Below, piece by piece: positions 17,935 through 28,147 of a stretch of 34,580 bases of DNA (positions within the stretch are counted from its first letter, which is position 1; every line of letters starts with the position of its first letter). The notes under the pieces were generated by a model. The model was given only the letters and a program-made list of their open reading frames with translations. It was not told the origin of the DNA and ran no database searches. Source of the stretch: Gammaproteobacteria bacterium (GTDB taxonomy: Bacteria > Pseudomonadota > Gammaproteobacteria > Steroidobacterales > UBA11654); assembly GCA_002717445.1 (NCBI GenBank), contig PBDY01000009.1:9718-44297 (forward strand), read 5' to 3'. The position numbers and the translations under genes were made by a program.

Positions 17935-18747
17935 TTGGAGCCTAATTTAATCACATTACTAATTATTGCCTCAGCAAGCTCTGTGGCAGGTGTATTGGCT
18001 GGAATGCTCGGCATTGGAGGAGGAATAGTTATTGTCCCAATGCTCTATTATCTCCTGACATATTTTGGCTTTGATCAAGCAATCATAATGCATGTTGCTG
18101 TAGGTACGTCCTTATTCATAATCATTCCTACCGGATTAAGGTCTGCTTTTGAGCATTCAAAAAGAGGCTCTTTTAATCAATCGATCTTTAAAAAATGGTT
18201 TATTCCAATAGCTTTGGGATCAATTCTGGGAAGTTATCTCGCTGGTATATCAACATTTAAAGGGCTAACCTTGCTTTTTGCAACATTGGCCTTACTGGTT
18301 TCTTATCAGATGTTTAGGAGCAGTAGAAAGGATGAGACACTAAGAACCATTCGACATCCATTGCTTAATATTTCTCCATTTTTTATTGGTATATTTTCCT
18401 CAATGATGGGTATTGGAGGTGGAAATCTAAGTGTTCCTATAATGAGCTATATGGGTATTGAGATAAGGAAAGCCATTGGAACATCATCAGCCCTTGGGAT
18501 CGTTATTGCGATTCCTGGATCTATTGGATTTATGATTAGCGGATACTCACTACCAAGCCTTCCAGATTACTCTCTTGGTTATGTAAATTTACTTTATGCA
18601 GGATTAATTATTCCCCTGACAATACTTTTCGTACCATTTGGAGTCCGGTTGGCTCATAGATTTGAAAGAAATAGATTGCAAACTATATTCAGTGTTCTTT
18701 TGGCAATTACTGCCATAAAAATGTTCGGGGATATATTTAGCGCTTAG
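17935..18747 (+). CDS. TauE/SafE-family sulfite exporter-like membrane protein
   Basis: Two GMLGIGGGIVIVPML / SMMGIGGGNLSVPIM repeats, typical of TauE/SafE; TTG start. Confidence 0.93.
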   Translation: MEPNLITLLIIASASSVAGVLAGMLGIGGGIVIVPMLYYLLTYFGFDQAIIMHVAVGTSLFIIIPTGLRSAFEHSKRGSFNQSIFKKWFIPIALGSILGSYLAGISTFKGLTLLFATLALLVSYQMFRSSRKDETLRTIRHPLLNISPFFIGIFSSMMGIGGGNLSVPIMSYMGIEIRKAIGTSSALGIVIAIPGSIGFMISGYSLPSLPDYSLGYVNLLYAGLIIPLTILFVPFGVRLAHRFERNRLQTIFSVLLAITAIKMFGDIFSA

Positions 18748-20450
18748 AATGTTAGGGCTTGTGATTCGTCGGATGCAAGACGAGCCTCAATAGCTGCTAT
18801 TTGATTCTGTAATAGCGTCACTCGTTCCACTTCTTTTTCTAAGAATTTTGACCAGTTTTCAACCGTTTTAACTGACGATGGAAGTTGACATCTGATCACC
18901 TTCTCTTCAATTTCTTTACCCATTTCAAGAAAGGCTTTTTGTGTTTCCATTTTTACCAAGAGTGCATCAAGGGTTAGATTCTCAGAATCAGCACACTGCT
19001 GAAGTGCGATATCGTTTCTTATATCGGCATCAATTTTTGCATTTGCAAACGAGTTTTTTGAATCCTCATATTTTGCAGCTTCAAATTCACACATACCTTT
19101 TGTAATATACGACTCATCCAACCGTTTAAGAGAGCCTTTAGATATTCCGGTATTAGCAGATTCAATGCAACCCGAATAATCACCTACATTGGACAATGAT
19201 CTAGCAAGCCTCATATCAAGTTCTCCGTCGTCGGTTAACTTTGCTGCCTCTCTTAGAGCGATTATCGCTTTTTCATCGTATTTTGCTAGGAACCATGCTT
19301 GAGCCAAAACTATCCAATTTTTTTCATCATCCGTGTCTACGATTCCGTCATCCACTGCCTTTTGTAGTAATTTTGCAGCCTCATAAGGGGCCTCTTGAGT
19401 TAAATAAAGTTGAGCCATCATTACAAATTCAGAACTCTTCTCCAGGTATCCTTCTTGATAGGCGGTTTGGTAGGCAGCTATCTGTTCGCTTTCCTGCCTA
19501 TCTTGAGAATACATGGCTGATAGCTGAACCCAGTATTCTTTTTTAGACCATTCGACTACGAGTCTTTCGAGGATCCTTTTAACTTGATCCATTTGTTCCA
19601 ATTCATAATAACTGGCCCGGAGCAATAACCACCACTGTTCTTTGGTTGGCCCGATGGCTAGGTTTTTTACATCGGCTTGAAGCCCCTTGATTTCTTCTTC
19701 AAGTTGAACGTATTTATCATTGCCCTTTCTAGTGTCTTCTAGTTGAAGTTTTAAAACCTTTTTAACTTCGTTGGCTAAAAATATGTAATCAATATTATTT
19801 CGGTCATACTTCACTCTGTATTTGCCAGCAGCTGAAGTGACGTTCTTCTGAAGTTGCGTGACGCGATCAGCATTTCTTGATTCAGCCAATGTTATGGCTT
19901 CAGAAACGGACTCAATGGTTTTATTGAATTGTTTCATTTGATACTGCGCCGTGCCCTTTAGAATATAAAGGTCTGGCCTAGGCGTTGTTTGATTCTTTAA
20001 AATCTCATCAACCGATGAAATGGTTTTTGGATAGTCCTCTAATTGAAAGTAAAGCTGAGCAATTGTGGTTCGTGCTGATGATATCAAACCCTCAGGCACT
20101 CTATCGTCTTCAAGAACTTTACGATAGAAGCTTATCGCTCCCTCATAGTTCTCTTTGATATATTCTACATAACCAAAAAAATAATTAACCTGGGCCCTCT
20201 CATAATCAGTGAGTTTTTTAAAGGCCATGATGGCATTTAATTCTTGGATGCCTTCTGCAATCTTTTCATCTTCAATCAACTCTTGAGCTGCCGAGAGCTT
20301 CTTTGCTACTTTCTCAGTCATTGCCCCTACTTTTTTAGTTTTTCTTTTTTCCTCCTCTTGAGCCACGAGTTCACCAGAAGGAATGGATAAGAAAGTTGGA
20401 AGGATAGCCAAACTGAAGGAAAGAATAAAAAACAATGAGAGTTTCTTCAT
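18744..20450 (-). CDS. TPR-repeat protein of a TonB/ExbBD cluster
   Basis: Signal peptide, TPR-like repeats (YFFGYVEYIKENYEGAISFYRKVLEDD; ISSVDEILKNQTTPRPDLYILKGTAQYQMKQFNKTIESVSEAI); last gene of the TonB cluster. Confidence 0.85.
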   Translation of the reverse strand: MKKLSLFFILSFSLAILPTFLSIPSGELVAQEEEKRKTKKVGAMTEKVAKKLSAAQELIEDEKIAEGIQELNAIMAFKKLTDYERAQVNYFFGYVEYIKENYEGAISFYRKVLEDDRVPEGLISSARTTIAQLYFQLEDYPKTISSVDEILKNQTTPRPDLYILKGTAQYQMKQFNKTIESVSEAITLAESRNADRVTQLQKNVTSAAGKYRVKYDRNNIDYIFLANEVKKVLKLQLEDTRKGNDKYVQLEEEIKGLQADVKNLAIGPTKEQWWLLLRASYYELEQMDQVKRILERLVVEWSKKEYWVQLSAMYSQDRQESEQIAAYQTAYQEGYLEKSSEFVMMAQLYLTQEAPYEAAKLLQKAVDDGIVDTDDEKNWIVLAQAWFLAKYDEKAIIALREAAKLTDDGELDMRLARSLSNVGDYSGCIESANTGISKGSLKRLDESYITKGMCEFEAAKYEDSKNSFANAKIDADIRNDIALQQCADSENLTLDALLVKMETQKAFLEMGKEIEEKVIRCQLPSSVKTVENWSKFLEKEVERVTLLQNQIAAIEARLASDESQALTF

Positions 20451-21098
20451 TTATTTCTCCAATTCAAACGTAATCTTATGTTGAACGCCAGGTACATCAA
20501 TTGGTGTACCGTTGATGACACGGGGCTTGTATTTAAACTTTGATGAAGCTTTTAGTGAGGCTTTAGCAAAAAGGCTGCTTGTGCATTCAATAACTTTTCC
20601 ATTCGCTGTTGTTCCATTTCTTGTAACCACAAACTCTACTATGCAGTAACCTTCAATGCCTCTTGAAAGTGCTCTATTTGGGTAAATGGGTGCGACTTTT
20701 ACGATTGGTAGGTATTCACCTTCGCCAGCATTAAATCCACCAATTCCAGCACCAACATCTACATTTGCATCGACTGAGCCAATACTTACAGTTTCCATGC
20801 TTGTATCAATATCATCCATTTGTTGTTCAGGTTCGGGCGGTGGTTCTTCAGGTTCGGGTGGCTTTTTTGGTTTGGCATTTTTTGTATCTAATGACTCATC
20901 TTTCTTCACACGAACAAAATCAACGAATCGTCCTTCGTATTTAGAGGTGATTGCTCCTTCACCAGTTGCTATGAGTATTTGCATTACCCAGAGTATCCCA
21001 AATGTGGTGAATACGGAGAGGAATCCAGCTGCCGCAATCCGAGTAATAGGGTCTTCAATTCCTATGGTATTTCTTATTTGTTGAATCAGTTCAGACAT
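20451..21098 (-). CDS. tonB: TonB family energy transducer
   Basis: N-terminal TM, Pro-rich KPKKPPEPEEPPPEPEQQ, C-terminal VKVAPIYPNRALSRGIEGYCIVEFVVTRNGTT... TonB domain. Confidence 0.93.
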   Translation of the reverse strand: MSELIQQIRNTIGIEDPITRIAAAGFLSVFTTFGILWVMQILIATGEGAITSKYEGRFVDFVRVKKDESLDTKNAKPKKPPEPEEPPPEPEQQMDDIDTSMETVSIGSVDANVDVGAGIGGFNAGEGEYLPIVKVAPIYPNRALSRGIEGYCIVEFVVTRNGTTANGKVIECTSSLFAKASLKASSKFKYKPRVINGTPIDVPGVQHKITFELEK

Positions 21099-21112
21099 AT
21101 TAAATCGTTAGA

Positions 21113-21523
21113 TTATTCGCCTTCATTTGCAGCAATCGATACATTAAAGACACCGGCTTGCCTTGCAGAGTCCATGACAGTAACGAGTGTTTCTGTGAAT
21201 GCTTTTTTGTCCGCCTGAATGATTACTGCTCCTTCGGGGTTTTCTGCATGCATTCTTTCAATATTAGCTCGGACTGCTCTCGGATCAATTCTTCTTCTGT
21301 TAATCCAAATTTCATTGTTTGCTCCAATTGCGACAAGAATATTAGCATTTTCTTTCTTAACAGCAGTTGGCGCATCAGGACGATTCACATCCAAACCTGA
21401 TTCTTTTACAAATGAGGCCGTTACAATAAAGAAGATGAGCATGATGAATACAACATCAAGCATTGGAGTGAGGTTTATTTCAGCTTCTTCTTCTGGTGCT
21501 GCTTGAAATAGATTCTTTCTCAT
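21113..21523 (-). CDS. exbD: ExbD/TolR biopolymer transport protein
   Basis: EEEAEINLTPMLDVVFIMLIFFIVTASFVKESGLDVNRP; ExbD signature. Confidence 0.95.
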   Translation of the reverse strand: MRKNLFQAAPEEEAEINLTPMLDVVFIMLIFFIVTASFVKESGLDVNRPDAPTAVKKENANILVAIGANNEIWINRRRIDPRAVRANIERMHAENPEGAVIIQADKKAFTETLVTVMDSARQAGVFNVSIAANEGE

Positions 21524-21542
21524 ATGTCTGTACCTTAATAAT

Positions 21543-22058
21543 TTAGTCTGCCGTCAGATTATCTTCTAAATCTTCGACTTCAGATGTTACCTTTTGATTT
21601 AATAATGTCACAAGAAATACTCCTGATAAAGCTCCAACCATTCCAGCCATTGTAGGGATGGTGGCTTTAGACACTCCAGAAGCCATTGATCTTGCATTTC
21701 CTGAGCCTGATACTGCCATTACATCAAAAACCTCAATCATGCCTGTAACAGTTCCCATCAAACCCAGTAATGGACATAGAGCTACAAGAGTTTTGATGAT
21801 CGGCAGATATTGATTTGCAGACATGGTGAATTCAGAAATCATCTTTTCCCTGATGGCTTCTGAATGCCATGATTTTTTGTTTGAACGGGTGTTCCAGTTA
21901 TTTTGTATAGAGCTTTTTTGTGAAATTAGTCCGGATTGAAAGAATGATAGTCTTTCTAGGATCAGCATCCACATCAGAAATATTACAAGTGCAATTATAT
22001 TCAAGACGTCTCCTCCCATTTCTAGGAAGTCTCTGACTGCTATAATTACGTCACCCAT
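21543..22058 (-). CDS. exbB: MotA/TolQ/ExbB proton channel family protein
   Basis: YLPIIKTLVALCPLLGLMGTVTGMIEVFDVMAVSGSGNARSMASGVSKATIPTMAGMVGALSGVFLV; ExbB domain. Confidence 0.93.
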   Translation of the reverse strand: MGDVIIAVRDFLEMGGDVLNIIALVIFLMWMLILERLSFFQSGLISQKSSIQNNWNTRSNKKSWHSEAIREKMISEFTMSANQYLPIIKTLVALCPLLGLMGTVTGMIEVFDVMAVSGSGNARSMASGVSKATIPTMAGMVGALSGVFLVTLLNQKVTSEVEDLEDNLTAD

Positions 22059-22085
22059 CTTTAATGATCCTATCGATTATTATAA

Positions 22086-23444
22086 TTAAGAGGATTTTTC
22101 AGAGTGACTAGCAATGATTCCAGCTCCCTGCTCTTGGATGATCTGAGTCACTCTTCTACTTCTTCCGCTAACAATTGTATGCAGAAGCGTAGTTGGAATT
22201 GCAACTGTCAATCCAAGCACAGTAGTGACCAATGCTTGTGATATACCACCAGCCATGAGCTTAGGATCACCTGTACCATAAAGAGTAATTGCCTGGAATG
22301 TTTTGATCATACCAGTCACTGTTCCGAGCAGCCCCATTAATGGCGCGACAACAGAAATCACTTTAATGATTAGTAAACCTTTATTGAGTTCAGGTGTTTC
22401 TTTGAATACTGCTTCAGCCATTTTTAGTTCAAGTGTATCTGTATCAACAGTCTTATTTTTCTCATAAACACTAAGAACTCTTCCCAAAGCATTGTCAGTG
22501 CTTATCACATCACTGTTCAACTGGGCTGTAACTTTCTTATCAGCATCAATGAGAATGTAGAGTCTTTGTATTGCGATTCCCACACCAAATGCACCCAGTA
22601 GTAATACCAGATATCCAACAATACCGCCTTGTTGAACTCTTTCCATGAGGTTGGGTCTTGCAACCAAAGAAGCCAAAACTCCTCCTAATGTTGGGTCAAT
22701 ACCAAAAGAGACTTTCTCATCACCGCTTTCAAAGACGTTTGAAGTGCTGCTGGTGTATCTTCGGCCTTCGGGTTGTCTTGGAATTTCTGTGACATTGCCC
22801 GTCTCTGGAGAATACGTAAGATATTTTCCATCGGCTACAATATTGAACGCTCCCACTCTTACGACTTCAGTGGATTGTTTGCTGCCGTTGGTATCAATCA
22901 CGTCAGTTGTGAATTTGACAACTTTTCCGGTCTCAGTCATTTCTCGTTGAAGCTCAAACCAGAGTCTCTCAATTTCATCAATAGATGGTAATTTTGAGTT
23001 GCTTCCAATTTTCTTAGCCAATTCTTCTAGAAACGGAGTACGATCAGGGTATTGAACGTTGGTTAATGAATTCTCGAACCTTGTTCTGGCGTCACCAGCA
23101 ACTTGCTGCATAACACCAAAGAGTTCTTTTAGGGCCCCAAGTCTTTCCGTTAGAGTGTCTTGAAGAACATTCAACTCTGCTTCATTCTCTTCAAAAATTG
23201 CTTCTAGTTGGGTGCTCCTATTTTCTTCAGTAACTCTAGTGGTGTCAGCTTCAGAAAGGAGATTTTCTTGCTGATCTCTCTTTTGTCTAAATTCTGCTTC
23301 CCTTTTTTTATTTTCTGAATTGTCATTGACTTTTCCTTGCTCAACGTTTTCAAGCAATTGATCAATGGTCAAAGCTGATTGCTGAGCAAACAGCGGACTA
23401 GTTGTTAGACATGCTAAAACTAAAAATAGATATATTTTCTTCAT
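22086..23444 (-). CDS. TtpC-like protein: N-terminal secreted coiled-coil plus C-terminal MotA/TolQ/ExbB domain
   Basis: Signal peptide MKKIYLFLVLACLTTSPLFAQQ, long charged coiled-coil segment, then KVISVVAPLMGLLGTVTGMIKTFQAITLYGTGDPKLMAGGISQALVTTVLGLTVAIPTTLL. Confidence 0.92.
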   Translation of the reverse strand: MKKIYLFLVLACLTTSPLFAQQSALTIDQLLENVEQGKVNDNSENKKREAEFRQKRDQQENLLSEADTTRVTEENRSTQLEAIFEENEAELNVLQDTLTERLGALKELFGVMQQVAGDARTRFENSLTNVQYPDRTPFLEELAKKIGSNSKLPSIDEIERLWFELQREMTETGKVVKFTTDVIDTNGSKQSTEVVRVGAFNIVADGKYLTYSPETGNVTEIPRQPEGRRYTSSTSNVFESGDEKVSFGIDPTLGGVLASLVARPNLMERVQQGGIVGYLVLLLGAFGVGIAIQRLYILIDADKKVTAQLNSDVISTDNALGRVLSVYEKNKTVDTDTLELKMAEAVFKETPELNKGLLIIKVISVVAPLMGLLGTVTGMIKTFQAITLYGTGDPKLMAGGISQALVTTVLGLTVAIPTTLLHTIVSGRSRRVTQIIQEQGAGIIASHSEKSS

Positions 23445-24215
23445 TTAGAGTACCTCCGCACTATCAACTGGGATAATTACCAGATCAGGTGCTACCTGCT
23501 TCTTGGCTATGCTTAGTCCCATCTTTATCTCATTACGATTATCGCTGGCATCATCCCATTGCTTTGTTTTTTGGTTCCAAACACCAGATACTTTTCCATC
23601 TATTGATTGATACATGAATGCAACACGACCAACACGAAGGAAATCTAATTCAAGTGTCTTCCCATCAACCTCTAAAGTATCCTTGTAGACTTCAATCGTT
23701 TTCCCATAATCATTTTCAATTTGATAGGCTTCTGTTACTTTTCTGAATTTCTCAGCAACTGTGACATCTTCCCTTTGCATAATTTCCTTGAGAGTAACTA
23801 CTCGTTTTGCTCTTTCATCTAATAGAAAAGGTACATCGAGCTGAACAAATTGATCTAAAGAGTCAATCATCTTTGTCATCGTGGGGACAATCTGTCGATT
23901 GATGACGGAAACAAGAACAATTGATTTCTCCAAGTCAACTTTCACTCTGGCCTGGTTTTCAATCTGAAGCTCTAATAGCTTGTTATAGATTTGAAGGCCA
24001 TCAATTTCTTTTAGTGCCGCTCTGTATTGATCTTCAAGTTTATTTGTTTGATCACTAATTTTGTCAACACGCTGTTGTGATTCTTGTGCCAATATTGTCC
24101 GTTCGGTTTGAGCTGTAAGAATTTGGCTCAAAGTTTCCGCAGGGACCATCATTGGAATTGCTACTAGCAGAAGACTACCTATAATCAGTTTGGTAGTAAT
24201 TTTATGTTTATTCAT
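23445..24215 (-). CDS. DUF3450-domain periplasmic protein (TonB cluster)
   Basis: MNKHKITTKLIIGSLLLVAIPMMVPAETLSQIL...coiled coil...VFMYQSIDGKVSGVWNQKTKQWDD; DUF3450-like. ORF-track TTG start at 24230; ATG 24215 preferred. Confidence 0.85.
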   Translation of the reverse strand: MNKHKITTKLIIGSLLLVAIPMMVPAETLSQILTAQTERTILAQESQQRVDKISDQTNKLEDQYRAALKEIDGLQIYNKLLELQIENQARVKVDLEKSIVLVSVINRQIVPTMTKMIDSLDQFVQLDVPFLLDERAKRVVTLKEIMQREDVTVAEKFRKVTEAYQIENDYGKTIEVYKDTLEVDGKTLELDFLRVGRVAFMYQSIDGKVSGVWNQKTKQWDDASDNRNEIKMGLSIAKKQVAPDLVIIPVDSAEVL

Positions 24216-24403
24216 AAAAACATTCCCCAAATGGTTTATTTAGAAAGCTTGGGTACACGCCCCAAGGAAGCATTGATAATAGCATAATCAAAAAATACTC
24301 CAAAGACTAATGACAAAATTTTTACTAAAAAAAAACTTGTAATTTTCTTCGATATATATTTTTTTAATATATCTATATAAGCATTCATCTATTCGTCTGC
24401 TTG

Positions 24404-24431
24404 TTGATAGGGTTTGACAAGAAATTATAAT
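24404..24431 (+). promoter_or_regulatory. Candidate sigma-70 promoter for the ilvC-leuABCD-type operon
   Basis: TTGATA (24404-24409), 16-nt spacer, TATAAT (24426-24431); expected TSS near 24438. Confidence 0.6.
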
Positions 24432-24480
24432 AAATGTTGACAAAAAGTCTCAGTTCGATGAATATTTGCGAATGCAAAAC

Positions 24481-24555
24481 ATGATTGACATTAAAGCTAG
24501 AGAGAATGCTTACGGATCAGAAGGAACCTTACTGAGCCTACTGCTGATTTATCAC

Positions 24556-24570
<15 letters not shown>
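24481..24570 (+). CDS. Candidate leucine-rich attenuator leader peptide
   Basis: MIDIKARENAYGSEGTLLSLLLIYHAGVR*; 5 Leu codons in 6 (TTA CTG AGC CTA CTG CTG) at 24529-24546, just upstream of a terminator and the BCAA operon. Weak or absent Shine-Dalgarno. Confidence 0.6.
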
Positions 24571-25671
<1,101 letters not shown>

Positions 25672-25673
25672 TT

Positions 25674-27209
25674 ATGAACGATTCAAGAGAAATCATAATT
25701 TTTGATACCACTTTGCGAGATGGTGAACAAGCGCCGGGATGCAGCATGACTATTGGTGAAAAATTAAAAATTGCACACTCATTGAAAGAATTGAATGTGG
25801 ATGTCATTGAAGCAGGTTTTGCTGCCGCATCTCCTGGTGATTTTGATGCTGTAAGTACAATTGCCTCAGAAATTGATGGACCGACTATTTGTTCTCTAGC
25901 AAGATGCAATGAAAGCGACATAGAAAAAGCAAACGAGGCACTTAAGCCCAATAAGAACAGAAGGATTCATGTTTTCGTTGCTACGAGTGAAATTCATCTA
26001 AAGCATAAGCTTAATATGGCAAAAGACGAAGTACTGAAGGCTGCCTTCGAAGGTGTAAAGATGGCTAAATCTTTTTGTGAAAACGTTGAATTTTCTCCTG
26101 AAGATGCCTCCAGAACAGATCATGGCTTTTTAACCGAAGTGGTGGATGCTGCAATTGAGGCAGGGGCCACTACCATCAATGTTCCGGATACGGTGGGCTA
26201 TACAATTCCTTACGAATTCGGTGAATTATTCAATCACCTAATCAAAAACTGCACAAATACGGAGAACGTTATTTTTAGCGTTCACTGTCATGATGACCTC
26301 GGTCTTTCTGTAGCCAATAGTTTGGCAGCAGTAGAGTCTGGAGCAAGGCAAATTGAATGCACAATCAATGGAATTGGAGAAAGGGCTGGGAATACTTCAC
26401 TCGAAGAGGTTTGTATGGCAATTAAAACGAGGGAAGAATATTTTGATTTCCAAACATCAATAGACTCCACTAAGCTCTATCCAACCAGTAGGTTGGTATC
26501 CTCAATCACGGGGATGCACGTACCGCGAAATAAAGCCATAGTGGGTGACAATGCTTTCGCCCATGAAGCAGGGATACATCAGCATGGAATGCTGAGAGAT
26601 TCATCAACGTATGAAATCATGAAGCCTCAAGATGTGGGTATAGCAAGATCCAACCTTGTACTTGGCAAACACAGCGGCAGGCATGCATTCTTAGATCGAA
26701 TCAATGATCTTGGCTTTGCTCTTGAAAAAGATGAAATTGATCCAGCCTTTGAAGAGTTCAAGAAATTAGCTGACAGAAAGAAGGAAATCTTTGATACAGA
26801 TATAGAGGCCATTGTTTTGAATGCAGACATTGCAAATATGAGCAGGTGGTCTCTTTTAGATTTGGAAACAAGCTCTGGCTCATCTTGGGGTTCGACTGCA
26901 TCTCTTAAACTTAAGGATTCTGATGATAAAATTATTGAACGCGATAACCATGACGATCCTGCAAGCGGACCTATTGAGGCTGTTTTTAATATTATCAGCG
27001 ATATCACAGGCTACGCTCTTGAATTAGTAAATTTTGAAATTCACAGCGTCAGTGTTGGTGATGATGCTCAGGGTGAAGTAACTGTTACAGTAGGTTATGA
27101 TGGTCAGAATTATAGAGGGAATGGGGTCAGTACAGACATCATAGAATCTGGTGCATTGGCCTATCTTGAAGTGATTAACAGAATAGAGAGAAATCAAGCA
27201 AAACATTAG
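25674..27209 (+). CDS. leuA: 2-isopropylmalate synthase
   Basis: IIIFDTTLRDGEQAPGCSMTIGEKLKIAHSLKELNVDVIEAGFAAASPGDF...HCHDDLGLSVANSLAAVESGARQIECTINGIGERAGNTSLEEV; C-terminal regulatory domain present. Confidence 0.97.
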   Translation: MNDSREIIIFDTTLRDGEQAPGCSMTIGEKLKIAHSLKELNVDVIEAGFAAASPGDFDAVSTIASEIDGPTICSLARCNESDIEKANEALKPNKNRRIHVFVATSEIHLKHKLNMAKDEVLKAAFEGVKMAKSFCENVEFSPEDASRTDHGFLTEVVDAAIEAGATTINVPDTVGYTIPYEFGELFNHLIKNCTNTENVIFSVHCHDDLGLSVANSLAAVESGARQIECTINGIGERAGNTSLEEVCMAIKTREEYFDFQTSIDSTKLYPTSRLVSSITGMHVPRNKAIVGDNAFAHEAGIHQHGMLRDSSTYEIMKPQDVGIARSNLVLGKHSGRHAFLDRINDLGFALEKDEIDPAFEEFKKLADRKKEIFDTDIEAIVLNADIANMSRWSLLDLETSSGSSWGSTASLKLKDSDDKIIERDNHDDPASGPIEAVFNIISDITGYALELVNFEIHSVSVGDDAQGEVTVTVGYDGQNYRGNGVSTDIIESGALAYLEVINRIERNQAKH

Positions 27210-27217
27210 GAGATATT

Positions 27218-28147
27218 ATGCCACTCAAACCAACAAAGAATATTTGGTTTAACAACGAACTGGTTCCATGGGAGTCTGCTCAGATTCATGTGCTTAGTTA
27301 TGCATTGCATTATGGTTCAGCAGTCTTTGAAGGCATCAGAGCTTATTCCACCAATGATGGCACAAAAATCTTTCGCTTGGATGAGCACATCAAAAGACTT
27401 TTCAATTCAGCAAAAATCTACAGAATGAATATTGCATTTTCGCAACAAGAGTTAAATCAGGCTTGTAAAGATATTGTTGTTACCAATGAATTAGACAGTG
27501 GCGCATATATCAGGCCGATAGCGTTCCGAGGATACAATGACCTCGGTCTCCATGCATCAAAGGATGATGACGTAGAGGTAGTGGTTGCTGCTTGGGAATG
27601 GGGAACCTTGTTAGGTGCAGATGCTCTAGAAAATGGTGTTGATGTTGGTGTTTCCTCATGGAATAGGAATGCTCCCAATACCATACCTGTTATGGCAAAA
27701 GCTTCCGGCAATTATTTATCTGGCACATTGGTCGCAATAGAAGCAAAGGAAAACGGATACGATGAAGGGATCTGTCTTGATTCGGATGGGTTTGTCAGTG
27801 AAGGTTCGGGCGAGAATATTTTTATGGTCAAGAATGGTAAGCTAATGACCCCTCCTCTCAGTTCATCAATATTGGACGGAATTACAAGAGACTCAGTAAT
27901 GAAAATTGCAGAGGATCTGAATATTGAATGCGTTGAACGGAGAATCACAAGAGAGGAACTTTATCTCGCCGATGAGTTATTTTTCACAGGAACTGCTGCA
28001 GAAATTACCCCAATCAGAAGTGTCGATAGGATTCAGATCGGCGAAGGAAAAAGAGGTCATATCACAGAGAGCATCCAAAAAGTATTTTTTGGGTTATTCA
28101 ATGGTGAATCTGATGACAAATGGAATTGGTTGAGTTCTGTTGGCTGA
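27218..28147 (+). CDS. ilvE: Branched-chain amino acid aminotransferase
   Basis: [62 protein letters not shown]...; class IV aminotransferase. Confidence 0.96.
   Translation: MPLKPTKNIWFNNELVPWESAQIHVLSYALHYGSAVFEGIRAYSTNDGTKIFRLDEHIKRLFNSAKIYRMNIAFSQQELNQACKDIVVTNELDSGAYIRPIAFRGYNDLGLHASKDDDVEVVVAAWEWGTLLGADALENGVDVGVSSWNRNAPNTIPVMAKASGNYLSGTLVAIEAKENGYDEGICLDSDGFVSEGSGENIFMVKNGKLMTPPLSSSILDGITRDSVMKIAEDLNIECVERRITREELYLADELFFTGTAAEITPIRSVDRIQIGEGKRGHITESIQKVFFGLFNGESDDKWNWLSSVG

Noticed and set aside
18744-24215. TonB cluster as a new type of secretion or defence system
   Set aside because: The gene set matches known TtpC-type TonB energy-transduction systems; only the substrate is unknown.
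24351-24373. AT-rich inverted repeat GATATAT...ATATATC in the divergent region
   Set aside because: Low-complexity A/T sequence in which such repeats arise easily; no supporting context.
24414-24431. TTGACA (24414) with TATAAT (24426) as a promoter
   Set aside because: Only 6 nt between the elements. The TTGATA at 24404 gives a 16-nt spacer and is preferred.
24437-24466. TTGACA (24437-24442) with AATATT near 24461 as the leu operon promoter
   Set aside because: Weak -10 match, and the start would fall almost on the leader ORF; TATAAT at 24426 is a perfect -10.
24507-24536. Alternative leader ORF MLTDQKEPY*
   Set aside because: No amino acid run relevant to the operon; the other frame has the Leu cluster. 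Kept in mind because the SD evidence is weak for both.
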